From Sediminibacterium sp. (GTDB taxonomy: Bacteria > Bacteroidota > Bacteroidia > Chitinophagales > Chitinophagaceae), in NCBI GenBank assembly GCA_030832695.1, contig JAURIP010000121.1:1-5427 (forward strand): DNA of 5,427 bases, in the 5' to 3' direction. Positions 1-5,427 of the stretch are shown here, in pieces (the first letter of the stretch is position 1; each line of letters starts with the position of its first letter). The notes beneath the pieces are model-generated. The model made no database searches and was not told the origin of the DNA. It was given only the letters and a program-made list of their open reading frames with translations. The translations under genes and the position numbers were made by a program.

Positions 1-273
1 ACCAAATATTTTACCGCTTGTACCTGTTTTAGCAGTTAATTTAACTGGGCTAGATTTTAGTACATCGATTACTTTATTGATTTCAGCTAACATTACCGCT
101 TCTTTTTTAGCCTTAACTTTTAACTGTTCGTCAAGTTGCTTAAGGTTAGAAGGGCTTGCTTCAACGGCAAACTTTTGTGGAATTAAAAAGTTACGTGCAT
201 AACCGTTTTTTACAGTTACTAATTCACTCTTACCACCTAAGTTGTCTACGTCTTGAATTAAAATTACTTGCAT
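1..273 (-). CDS. rplI: 50S ribosomal protein bL9, 3' end outside the window
   Basis: bL9 binds 23S rRNA near the base of the L1 stalk and helps maintain reading frame. The gene is read leftwards from an ATG at 273-271, and 91 codons lie in the window before it runs off the left edge in frame. The N-terminal domain (about residues 1-50) is clear: it opens MQVILIQDVDNLGG and continues with the family motif VKNGYARNFLIPQ near residues 21-33. A lysine- and glutamate-rich stretch follows (about 42-72), matching the long connecting helix. The last residues, GKIFG, match the start of the C-terminal rRNA-binding domain. Full-length bL9 is about 147-150 residues, so roughly 55-60 are missing. It is the third gene of the rpsF-rpsR-rplI set, 84 nt after rpsR. 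No SD sequence precedes the ATG, only an A-rich stretch, as is usual in Bacteroidota. Confidence 0.97.
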   Translation of the reverse strand, partial: MQVILIQDVDNLGGKSELVTVKNGYARNFLIPQKFAVEASPSNLKQLDEQLKVKAKKEAVMLAEINKVIDVLKSSPVKLTAKTGTSGKIFG

Positions 274-357
274 GTTGTTTTTGTTTTAGTCCCCAAGAGC
301 CCAGCTATTGCTGTCTCTCGCCCGTTGCGAGATTAGGGAAGGTTACTAATTAGGGTA
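274..357 (-). other. Structured GC-rich spacer between rpsR and rplI
   Basis: This untranslated spacer lies inside the ribosomal operon. On the minus strand it can form three consecutive small hairpins: ATTAG/CTAAT with a 9-nt loop (350-332), TCTCGC/GCGAGA with loop AACGG (332-316), and CAGC/GCTG with loop AATA (313-302). The first two share base 332, so they compete at that position. Positions 291-331 are about 63% G+C, well above the surrounding AT-rich DNA. No U-run follows the hairpins, so a simple intrinsic terminator is unlikely. It could be a leader controlling rplI, an RNA-processing site or a small dispersed repeat. The stems are read directly; any function is inferred. Confidence 0.45.
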
Positions 358-621
358 TTACTTTAATAAGTCAGTAACGAAAGGTAATAAAGACATTTGA
401 CGTGCCTTTTTAACTGCGTCCTGTACTTTACGTTGATACTTTAGTGAGTTACCGCTCAAACGACGAGGTAATAATTTACCTTGTTCGTTGATGAACTTTT
501 TAAGGAACTCAACATCCTTGTAGTCTACGTATTTGATGCCGTATTTCTTGAAACGACAAAACTTTTTCTTTGGTTTCTCCTGCTTAATTGCGGTCAGGTA
601 TTTTATCTCATTCTTTGCCAT
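358..621 (-). CDS. rpsR: 30S ribosomal protein bS18
   Basis: bS18 is a small platform protein of the 30S subunit that forms a heterodimer with bS6 and binds the central domain of 16S rRNA. The 87-residue product is full length for Bacteroidota. A basic N-terminus ([11 protein letters not shown], about residues 16-26) is followed by the S18 signature: [19 protein letters not shown] (about 31-49), [17 protein letters not shown] (about 51-67) and the end [10 protein letters not shown]. The ATG at 621-619 lies 4 nt after the rpsF stop, so the two genes are cotranscribed and probably translationally coupled. A GGAGG (635-631) sits inside the last codons of rpsF, 9 nt before this ATG. No other gene in the window has such a site. 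In Flavobacterium ribosomes bS18, bS6 and bS21 together hide the anti-SD end of 16S rRNA, which makes this SD notable. Confidence 0.98.
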   Translation of the reverse strand: MAKNEIKYLTAIKQEKPKKKFCRFKKYGIKYVDYKDVEFLKKFINEQGKLLPRRLSGNSLKYQRKVQDAVKKARQMSLLPFVTDLLK

Positions 622-625
622 GTGA

Positions 626-979
626 TTAAGCCTCCATTTTTTGTTTTACCGCAAATCCGCCATTTCTTTTTACGTGGTTATACTCAACGGCGTATTTGTC
701 GAGTTTCGTAATCATGTGACGCATAATTTGCTCGTCACGTAAAATTTGAATCTTAAGTTTTTCGTTAAGATCAGTTGGGCCGCTGTATTCTAACACCCAG
801 TAAATACCAGTTGTCTTTTTTTGAATAGGGTAGGCCAGTGATTTAAGACCCCAAGGATTTGAATGCACTGTAGCTCCACCGAAGCTAGCAATCATATCTT
901 GGTATTTTTTCTGAGAAGCTTTAAAGTCTTCTTCAGAAAGAACCGGAGTGAAAATCACCATTAATTCGTAATTACTCAT
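626..979 (-). CDS. rpsF: 30S ribosomal protein bS6
   Basis: bS6 pairs with bS18 on the 30S platform. The product is 117 residues, beginning [19 protein letters not shown], the standard bS6 first strand. Other family hallmarks are [20 protein letters not shown] (about residues 43-62) and the [15 protein letters not shown] segment (about 80-94). The start is the ATG at 979-977. The same frame stays open to an ATG at 1066, but that would add 29 residues unrelated to bS6 and would begin within the promoter element at 1071-1064, upstream of any transcript made from it. No SD sequence precedes the chosen start; the upstream bases are AT-rich. It is the first gene of the rpsF-rpsR-rplI operon, and its stop at 626 lies 4 nt before rpsR. 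The leader contains three hairpins that may take part in bS6:bS18 autoregulation. Confidence 0.97.
   Translation of the reverse strand: MSNYELMVIFTPVLSEEDFKASQKKYQDMIASFGGATVHSNPWGLKSLAYPIQKKTTGIYWVLEYSGPTDLNEKLKIQILRDEQIMRHMITKLDKYAVEYNHVKRNGGFAVKQKMEA
631..635 (-). promoter_or_regulatory. SD sequence GGAGG for rpsR
   Basis: GGAGG on the minus strand, 9 nt before the rpsR ATG and overlapping the final Glu-Ala codons of rpsF. It matches the anti-SD core CCUCC. The starts of rplI, rpsF, the EEP gene, the receptor and the DUF5689 gene lack a comparable site. Because it lies in coding sequence, chance or codon constraint is possible. Confidence 0.5.
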
Positions 980-1003
980 TACTTGAATTTTTAGGTTTAA
1001 AAT

Positions 1004-1055
1004 TGGGTTTACCCAGTGGACTCCACCGAAATGGAGAATCTGCCAAATACAGATT
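1004..1055 (-). promoter_or_regulatory. rpsF leader with three consecutive hairpins, candidate bS6:bS18 autoregulatory element
   Basis: Read on the minus strand, the leader upstream of rpsF contains AATCTG/CAGATT with a 7-nt loop (1055-1037), then directly CTCCAT-TTCG-GTGGAG (1036-1021), whose last pair before the loop is a U-G wobble, and then TGGG-TAAA-CCCA (1015-1004). All stems are otherwise fully complementary. An autoregulatory mRNA motif bound by the S6:S18 complex, resembling its 16S rRNA site, is known upstream of rpsF in several bacterial phyla. The CGGTGG in the middle hairpin resembles the CCGGTGG stretch of the 16S platform region. Position and structure fit that role, but I could not align it to the published consensus, so the assignment is an inference. 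Confidence 0.45.
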
Positions 1056-1063
1056 TGGGGTTG

Positions 1064-1071
1064 CAAAAGTA
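1064..1071 (-). promoter_or_regulatory. Bacteroidota -7 promoter element for the rpsF operon
   Basis: The minus strand reads TACTTTTGCAACCC from 1071. TACTTTTG matches the Bacteroidota primary-sigma consensus TAnnTTTG, and the trailing GCAACCC resembles the context often seen at strong housekeeping promoters of this phylum. Transcription would start near 1057-1061, giving a 5' leader of about 80 nt. No clear TTTG -33 element is found 17-23 bp upstream, where the sequence runs toward the end of the EEP gene, so only the -7 half is supported. Confidence 0.6.
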
Positions 1072-1102
1072 CGTAAAAGCATTGATTCTACTGCATTTTT
1101 CG

Positions 1103-2197
1103 CTATATTTTTTCGAGCAAAACCACAAAAGTTGGGAAATGGTCGCTAAATCCATCCCTAAACTGGTTCCCATCCCAGGTTCGGAGGGGATAACCCTTAA
1201 AACGGCCCTGGTGTTCCACCATAAAAAAGGCCTTAAATATGTGAGAACTGCCTAAAAATAGCCCGCCCGCGTGGCTTGGTGGAATCCAGCTTTGAGACAC
1301 CAGTATTTGATCAAAAATGCCCCATGCGTCTCTATTTGCAAGGGTTCCATTGCCTTTAGCCAATACTTCTACCCATGGATTGTATAAATCTGACTTTTTG
1401 ATCATTTTTAGCCCCCCACTAGACTGAAGGGCATGGGATACGCTATAATCTGATGGATTGTCATTTAAATCTCCCATCACAATTATTTTAGCGTTTGGAT
1501 CCTCCGCCAAAATGGTGTTGATATGGCTTCTACAAACCCTCGCAGCTTTACTCCTTGCTTCGGTACTCCTTTTTTGACCTCCGCGTCTACTAGGCCAGTG
1601 ATTCACGTATATATGCACAGTGTCCTTAAGTAAAACACCCTTTACGTACAAAATGTCTCTGGTAAAATAGGGCAGCTTGTTTCTGGAAGGAAGCTCAACG
1701 GTTAAGCTTTTATGCGCTATTGGGCTAAAATATTTTGGTTGATAAAGTAACGCAACATCAATGCCCCTTAGATCTTTTGAGTTTTCGTGCACAAATAAAT
1801 AGTTTCTATTTTTTAAAAGCGGGTGCGTAATTAAATCATGAAGTACAGTGTCGTTTTCGATTTCTACAGCACCTAAAATAGCAGGCCCATCGTTATTAAT
1901 ATCAGCGCCTATTTTTTGTACAACCGTTGCAAGGTTGCTTACTTTTTTACGGTAGATACTACTATTATAATGTTTAGCTCCGGTAGGCAAAAATTCTTCA
2001 TCATCAATCGTTGTATTATTAATAGTATCATAGAAATTTTCGAAATTATAAAAAGCGGCAATACAGCTGTGATGCCTTACGGGTATAGGTTTAAAGGCAG
2101 TAGTATCTTTTTTTATGGTAGCCTTACAACTTGCTACTACTATAGCGAAACAGGTAACAACGAATAGGCAATAAACTTTATTTTTTAGATGGCGCAT
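1103..2197 (-). CDS. EEP-superfamily lipoprotein, probable extracellular nuclease or phosphodiesterase
   Basis: Members of the endonuclease/exonuclease/phosphatase fold are metal-dependent enzymes that cleave phosphodiester or phosphate-ester bonds. The 364-residue product starts with a lipoprotein signal: basic MRHLKNK, a hydrophobic stretch to about residue 23, and lipobox VASC with Cys24. Export with lipid anchoring is therefore expected. The catalytic motifs appear in order and look intact: YNFENFYD (50-57); GAVEIEN with metal-binding Glu112; RGIDVALLY (144-152); VNHWPSRRGG with His200; VMGDLNDNP with Asp243 and Asn245; FDQILVS (295-301); and GFSDHFP with Asp352-His353. The GRFKGYPLRTWDG stretch before the last motif is typical of the exported Bacteroidota branch, as I recall it. 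The substrate cannot be fixed: DNA, RNA, nucleotides or another phosphodiester are all possible. It is transcribed away from the receptor gene and ends about 32 nt before the rpsF promoter element. No SD sequence precedes the ATG at 2197. Confidence 0.92.
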   Translation of the reverse strand: MRHLKNKVYCLFVVTCFAIVVASCKATIKKDTTAFKPIPVRHHSCIAAFYNFENFYDTINNTTIDDEEFLPTGAKHYNSSIYRKKVSNLATVVQKIGADINNDGPAILGAVEIENDTVLHDLITHPLLKNRNYLFVHENSKDLRGIDVALLYQPKYFSPIAHKSLTVELPSRNKLPYFTRDILYVKGVLLKDTVHIYVNHWPSRRGGQKRSTEARSKAARVCRSHINTILAEDPNAKIIVMGDLNDNPSDYSVSHALQSSGGLKMIKKSDLYNPWVEVLAKGNGTLANRDAWGIFDQILVSQSWIPPSHAGGLFLGSSHIFKAFFMVEHQGRFKGYPLRTWDGNQFRDGFSDHFPTFVVLLEKI

Positions 2198-2305
2198 ATC
2201 TTTTATTCGCTAATTACAATTATTTAAACTGGTATTTCACGCCAATGTTTTGCAACAATCATTTTGCTATTTGAACTGCATTAGATTGTGTGGGAAATCT
2301 ATGTT
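2198..2305. other. Divergent intergenic region between the EEP gene and the receptor gene
   Basis: This 108-bp AT-rich region must carry the start signals for both divergent genes. No full Bacteroidota promoter (TTTG, about 19 bp, TAnnTTTG) is visible on either strand. The closest plus-strand candidate is TTTG at 2249-2252 with TATTTG at 2268-2273, but the spacing is short and the -7 box incomplete. TTTTGC occurs twice on the plus strand (2248-2253 and 2262-2267), 14 bp apart from start to start, a possible but weak operator. The shared region would allow joint control of both genes by one regulator; this is inference. Confidence 0.4.
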
Positions 2306-4849
2306 ATGCGTGCTATTTATTTTTGCTTGATTTGTTTATTTATGCAGCAGGTTTTGCAGGCGCAAAAGCGAGGCAAACAAAAAGGGCAATCAAATACACT
2401 TATACAAAAAGTAGTGGTAACGGAGCCTGACGAAATTCCCATTGTCGTATTAGATACCGATGCCAAACAGGATACCGATCATTCTTTTATTGCGTCTGCC
2501 TTGCAATCCAACAAAGATCCTTTTTACAATACGGCTAGTTTTGGATTTGGCGCTGCAGGCTTTATGGTAAAAGGGCTGGATGCCCGCTTTTCACAAACAC
2601 TCATCAATGGATTATCCATCAAAAGTTTGTTAACGGGTGGTTCGCATTTTGCAGTGTATTCGGGCCTTCAGCAAATGATGCGTAAAACGGTGGTGATGGA
2701 TGGCGTTGCAGGCAATGAACTTTCTTTTGGAAACCTTGGTAACACTACCGGCGCAGATATTCGCGCACTTGTTATGCAAAAGCAAAACAAGCTTGCTGTA
2801 ACGTTTTCGAATAGAGCTTTTTCACAAAAGTATAGTATTCAAATAGCGAGTGGTGCAGGAACAAATGGCTGGGCATTTGCCGCAAACTTTAATGCACGCA
2901 TTGCATCTGAAGGTTATTATAGTGGTTGTGGTTATGCCGGATATGGGTATATGCTTAGTGTCGATAAAAAAATACAAGAGCGGTTGATTTTGTCTTTGTC
3001 TTTGCTCGGTGCTCCCATTGCTGCTGATAGGCAGGCACCTGTGCTCCAAGAATCGCTGCAATATTTTGGGGCAAATTACAATCCTAACTGGGGCATGCAA
3101 AACGGATTCAAAAGAAACGCTGTAAAAAGCACAACGCATCTACCAACTATTATTTTTTCTACGGCACTATCCTTACCCGCTTCGCAAAAAATAAATATGG
3201 CTATTGGTTTAACAATTGGAAGTAAAAGCACCACTGCACTAGATTGGAATAGCGCGGCCGATCCGCGCGCCGATTATTATAAATACTTACCTAGTTATTA
3301 CAAAGATTCGGCACTTAACGCGCTTATGGATGCTGAGCTTTTACAAAATCCAATCCAAGGACAACTAGACTGGACGGGCCTTTATACCCTTAACGCATCT
3401 AATATTGATCCTATAATGATAACGGGTACGCCCAATGTAATACTTCAAAAAAGAGCTGCAGTCATTTTGGAAAATAGAATAGACGAACAAAAAACAATTG
3501 CTGCTTCACTTGTTTACCAATCACCATTGGGTGGTGCCGGACTTTTTACGGCTGGCATAAATTCACAACTAGAGCTACATCATTTTTATAAAAAAGTACA
3601 AGATTTATTAGGCGCTAATTATTATGTAAACCTCAATCAATTTGCAGAAGACGCCCTGCAAATTAGAACAGATGTAAACCAGTACGACATCGAAAATCCC
3701 AATCAAATAATCTTGCAAAATCAAAAATTTGGTTACAACTACAAAGTGTTGTTGTCGCAAACAGAAGCTTTTATGCAGGGCAGCTGGGTATTTAACCGGT
3801 TTGATGTATTTACGGGACTGCAAATAACTGGCAACAGCTTTTTTAGAAATGGTCTTGTAAAAAATGGGCTGTTTCCTCAAAATTCTAAAGGAGCTTCCTT
3901 TGCCTATCACTTTACCAGTCCTGCGTTTAAGCTTGGCGCTACCTATAAGTTTAGTGGGCGCCATTATTTTAAATTGGAACTTTTATCAGAATCAAAAGCG
4001 CCTTTATTTGACAATGTTTTTATAGCACCAAAATTGCGCGCAACGGTAACAGAAAATATTAATTCCGAAAAAATAAAATCGGTATTAATAGGGTATCAAT
4101 ATCAGTCCAACTTCTGCAAAGCAGCGCTTCGAGCATTTTTAATTACACAAAATAATGCACAGGATGTACTCACTTTTTACCACGATGGCTACCACAGTTT
4201 TGTTAACTATACGCTAACGGGTATCAATAAAACAATGCAAGGCCTAGAAGCTAGTGTCGATTTTTCTTTCAAAGAAAATTTGTCTTTGCAACTTATTGGA
4301 TCTCTTAGTGATTATAGGTATAGTTCCAGACAACAACTTGTAGTGAGTTCCGATAACGATGCGGTTATAATTGAAAAAGGAACGGTCTTTGTTAATAATT
4401 TTAAGGTGGCGCGAACACCGCAAAGCGCTGCTGCCATTCATCTATCCTATAGGCCAGGTTCTTTTTTTGCAACTATTAGTGCGCATTATATGGATAAGCG
4501 CTGGATGTCATTTAATCCCATTCGCCGAACCTACAGTGTACTTGCTGCACTTGATTCCGCAAGTGCATTACGGAATGAGATTACAGCTCAAGCGCAGTTA
4601 CCCGCAATGTTTACGCTTGGCGCTTTAATCGGACAATCATTTAGGTGGTACGGGGCAAAAAACAAAGCAGCACATACGGTTATGTGCACCATTAGTATAA
4701 ATAATGTGTTGCAATCAAGTCCTGTGATAATGGGTGGCTACGAGCAACTTCGTTTTGATGTTGCTGGTCTCGATGTTAAAAAGTTTCCGCCTAAATATTT
4801 TTTAGGGTATGGACTTAATTTTTCTGCTACTATTTCTTATTCATTTTAA
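2306..4849 (+). CDS. TonB-dependent outer-membrane receptor-like protein
   Basis: Proteins of this type import a ligand across the outer membrane using TonB energy. The 847-residue product has a signal peptide (about residues 1-19, ending VLQA before QKRGK). A VVVTE segment (about 36-40) is TonB-box-like. A plug domain follows, with IASALQSNKDPF (62-73), FMVKGLDARFSQTLINGLSI (86-105) and NELSFGNLGNTTGADIRA (137-154). The rest shows alternating aromatic/hydrophobic strands of a large barrel, including NGWAFAANFNARIASEGYY (187-205), NYNPNWGMQNGFKRNA (257-272) and AADPRADYYKYLPSYY (317-332), and ends in Phe as outer-membrane barrels do. These motifs resemble a Bacteroidota receptor group I remember as neighbouring DUF5689 and EEP proteins. 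The N-terminal carboxypeptidase-regulatory-like domain common in Bacteroidota receptors is absent. The frame is open from a GTG at 2288, but the ATG at 2306 gives the better signal peptide. The ligand is unknown. The DUF5689 gene starts 9 nt after the stop, implying one transcript. Confidence 0.9.
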   Translation: MRAIYFCLICLFMQQVLQAQKRGKQKGQSNTLIQKVVVTEPDEIPIVVLDTDAKQDTDHSFIASALQSNKDPFYNTASFGFGAAGFMVKGLDARFSQTLINGLSIKSLLTGGSHFAVYSGLQQMMRKTVVMDGVAGNELSFGNLGNTTGADIRALVMQKQNKLAVTFSNRAFSQKYSIQIASGAGTNGWAFAANFNARIASEGYYSGCGYAGYGYMLSVDKKIQERLILSLSLLGAPIAADRQAPVLQESLQYFGANYNPNWGMQNGFKRNAVKSTTHLPTIIFSTALSLPASQKINMAIGLTIGSKSTTALDWNSAADPRADYYKYLPSYYKDSALNALMDAELLQNPIQGQLDWTGLYTLNASNIDPIMITGTPNVILQKRAAVILENRIDEQKTIAASLVYQSPLGGAGLFTAGINSQLELHHFYKKVQDLLGANYYVNLNQFAEDALQIRTDVNQYDIENPNQIILQNQKFGYNYKVLLSQTEAFMQGSWVFNRFDVFTGLQITGNSFFRNGLVKNGLFPQNSKGASFAYHFTSPAFKLGATYKFSGRHYFKLELLSESKAPLFDNVFIAPKLRATVTENINSEKIKSVLIGYQYQSNFCKAALRAFLITQNNAQDVLTFYHDGYHSFVNYTLTGINKTMQGLEASVDFSFKENLSLQLIGSLSDYRYSSRQQLVVSSDNDAVIIEKGTVFVNNFKVARTPQSAAAIHLSYRPGSFFATISAHYMDKRWMSFNPIRRTYSVLAALDSASALRNEITAQAQLPAMFTLGALIGQSFRWYGAKNKAAHTVMCTISINNVLQSSPVIMGGYEQLRFDVAGLDVKKFPPKYFLGYGLNFSATISYSF

Positions 4850-4858
4850 TGTGTTTAT

Positions 4859-5427
4859 ATGTCAATTGATTCCGGTTTTGTAGGATTTAAAAACGCTTAT
4901 GTTCGGTGGATTTGCATCTTTTTTTTATGGGCCAGTTTTTGCAATTGTGAAAAAGTTTGGGATACCCCACCACTATATACAGGGCCTGTATTAAAAGCCA
5001 ACATGTCTATTAAAGACTTGCTGCGCCTACATATACCCAATAATTTTGAACAAATTGGGGCCGATTATATTATTGAAGGAACGGTTACAGCAAATGACAA
5101 AACGGATAATTTTTACAAGTCCATTGTTATTCAGGATTCAACGGCGGCTGTTACCATTAAACTAGATGGCTATAATTTATTTACAAAATATGCGGTTGGT
5201 CAAAAAGTGGGTATCGCACTAAATGGGTTGTGGCTTTCAGATTATGCGGGCATGACACAAATAGGAGTAGGGGTAGATAAAACGGATCCGATATCTCCCT
5301 TTTTACTCGGCATCCCGCAGCCGCTTATGAACCGTTACATTGTCCTATTAAAAGGGGGCAAATTAATAACACCCTTACCTGTTTTGGCCACTGGTCTTGT
5401 AGATAGTTTAAAAGGATGCTTAGTAGC
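4859..5427 (+). CDS. DUF5689 domain protein, 3' end outside the window
   Basis: DUF5689 is a Bacteroidota domain of unassigned function, found in exported surface proteins. Here 189 codons plus two bases are present and the frame is open at the right edge. The domain spans about residues 49-160: SIKDLLRLHI, then YIIEGTVTANDKTDNFYKSI (70-89), VIQDSTAAVTIKLDGYNLF (90-108), YAVGQKVGIALNGLWLSDYAG (111-131) and IPQPLMNRYIV (152-162). The strand pattern of the core suggests an OB-like fold, but that is my inference. The N-terminus has a hydrophobic segment (about 17-27) followed by FCNCEK; Cys28 or Cys30 could be lipidated, though neither fits the strict lipobox. The ATG at 4859 is the only good start in this frame, lies 9 nt after the receptor stop and has no SD sequence. 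Coupling to the receptor suggests a surface partner, perhaps for ligand binding. Confidence 0.85.
   Translation, partial: MSIDSGFVGFKNAYVRWICIFFLWASFCNCEKVWDTPPLYTGPVLKANMSIKDLLRLHIPNNFEQIGADYIIEGTVTANDKTDNFYKSIVIQDSTAAVTIKLDGYNLFTKYAVGQKVGIALNGLWLSDYAGMTQIGVGVDKTDPISPFLLGIPQPLMNRYIVLLKGGKLITPLPVLATGLVDSLKGCLV

Noticed and set aside
302..332. Intrinsic terminator between rpsR and rplI
   Set aside because: The hairpins are not followed by a U-run; the downstream RNA is G-rich and then A-rich.
156..711. Plus-strand open frames of 65 and 76 codons antisense to rplI, rpsR and rpsF
   Set aside because: They overlap well-recognised ribosomal protein genes on the other strand and look like chance frames.
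980..1066. In-frame upstream ATG that would extend bS6 by 29 residues
   Set aside because: The extension does not resemble bS6, overlaps the leader hairpins and begins inside the -7 promoter element. The ATG at 979 gives the standard bS6 N-terminus.
1016..1255. Plus-strand open frame of 79 codons over the rpsF promoter and EEP C-terminus
   Set aside because: Most of it is antisense to the EEP gene, which has intact motifs. The rest covers the rpsF leader, and its translation has no recognisable features.
2249..2273. Possible plus-strand promoter TTTG / TATTTG for the receptor gene
   Set aside because: The spacing is about 15 bp and the second element lacks the two bases between TA and TTTG, so it is too weak to call separately. 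It is mentioned in the intergenic entry.
2288..2305. GTG at 2288 as start of the receptor gene
   Set aside because: It adds WEIYV after the initiator, including an acidic residue before the signal peptide. The ATG at 2306 gives a basic residue followed by a hydrophobic core, and a cleavage site at a normal position.
2921..2955. Short glycine/tyrosine-rich repeat in the receptor (GYYSGCGYAGYGY)
   Set aside because: It falls where related receptors have an aromatic barrel strand and turn, and has no regular repeat unit at the DNA level.
2822..3964. Minus-strand open frames of 105 and 118 codons inside the receptor gene
   Set aside because: They are antisense to a conserved receptor sequence, with no domain, signal or gene context of their own.

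Overview
The window looks like a chromosomal segment from a member of the phylum Bacteroidota, probably a Chitinophagaceae- or Sphingobacteriia-type organism. Supporting signs are the rpsF-rpsR-rplI gene order, AT-rich spacers, five of six genes without a Shine-Dalgarno (SD) sequence, a Bacteroidota-style promoter element (TAnnTTTG) ahead of rpsF, and three envelope gene families typical of this phylum. The genus cannot be named from the sequence alone.

Left part (1-1102, minus strand): a ribosomal protein operon read right to left. It runs from a -7 promoter element (1064-1071) through a structured leader of three consecutive hairpins (about 1004-1055) to rpsF (bS6), rpsR (bS18) and rplI (bL9, cut by the window edge). 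rpsR starts 4 nt after rpsF ends and is the only gene here with a clear SD sequence (GGAGG). An 84-nt GC-rich, hairpin-forming spacer separates rpsR from rplI.

Right part (1103-5427): three envelope genes around a divergent intergenic region (2198-2305). On the minus strand is a complete lipoprotein of the endonuclease/exonuclease/phosphatase (EEP) superfamily. On the plus strand are a complete TonB-dependent outer-membrane receptor-like protein of 847 residues and, 9 nt later, a DUF5689 protein cut by the right edge. The likely picture is a surface system in which a secreted or anchored phosphodiesterase/nuclease and a DUF5689 surface protein act with a dedicated TonB-dependent transporter. 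The substrate is not shown by the sequence; phosphodiester or nucleic-acid scavenging is an inference from the EEP fold.

No tRNA, rRNA, CRISPR array, insertion sequence or phage gene was seen. The most interesting items are the RNA structures and lone SD sequence in the ribosomal operon, and the EEP/receptor/DUF5689 grouping.
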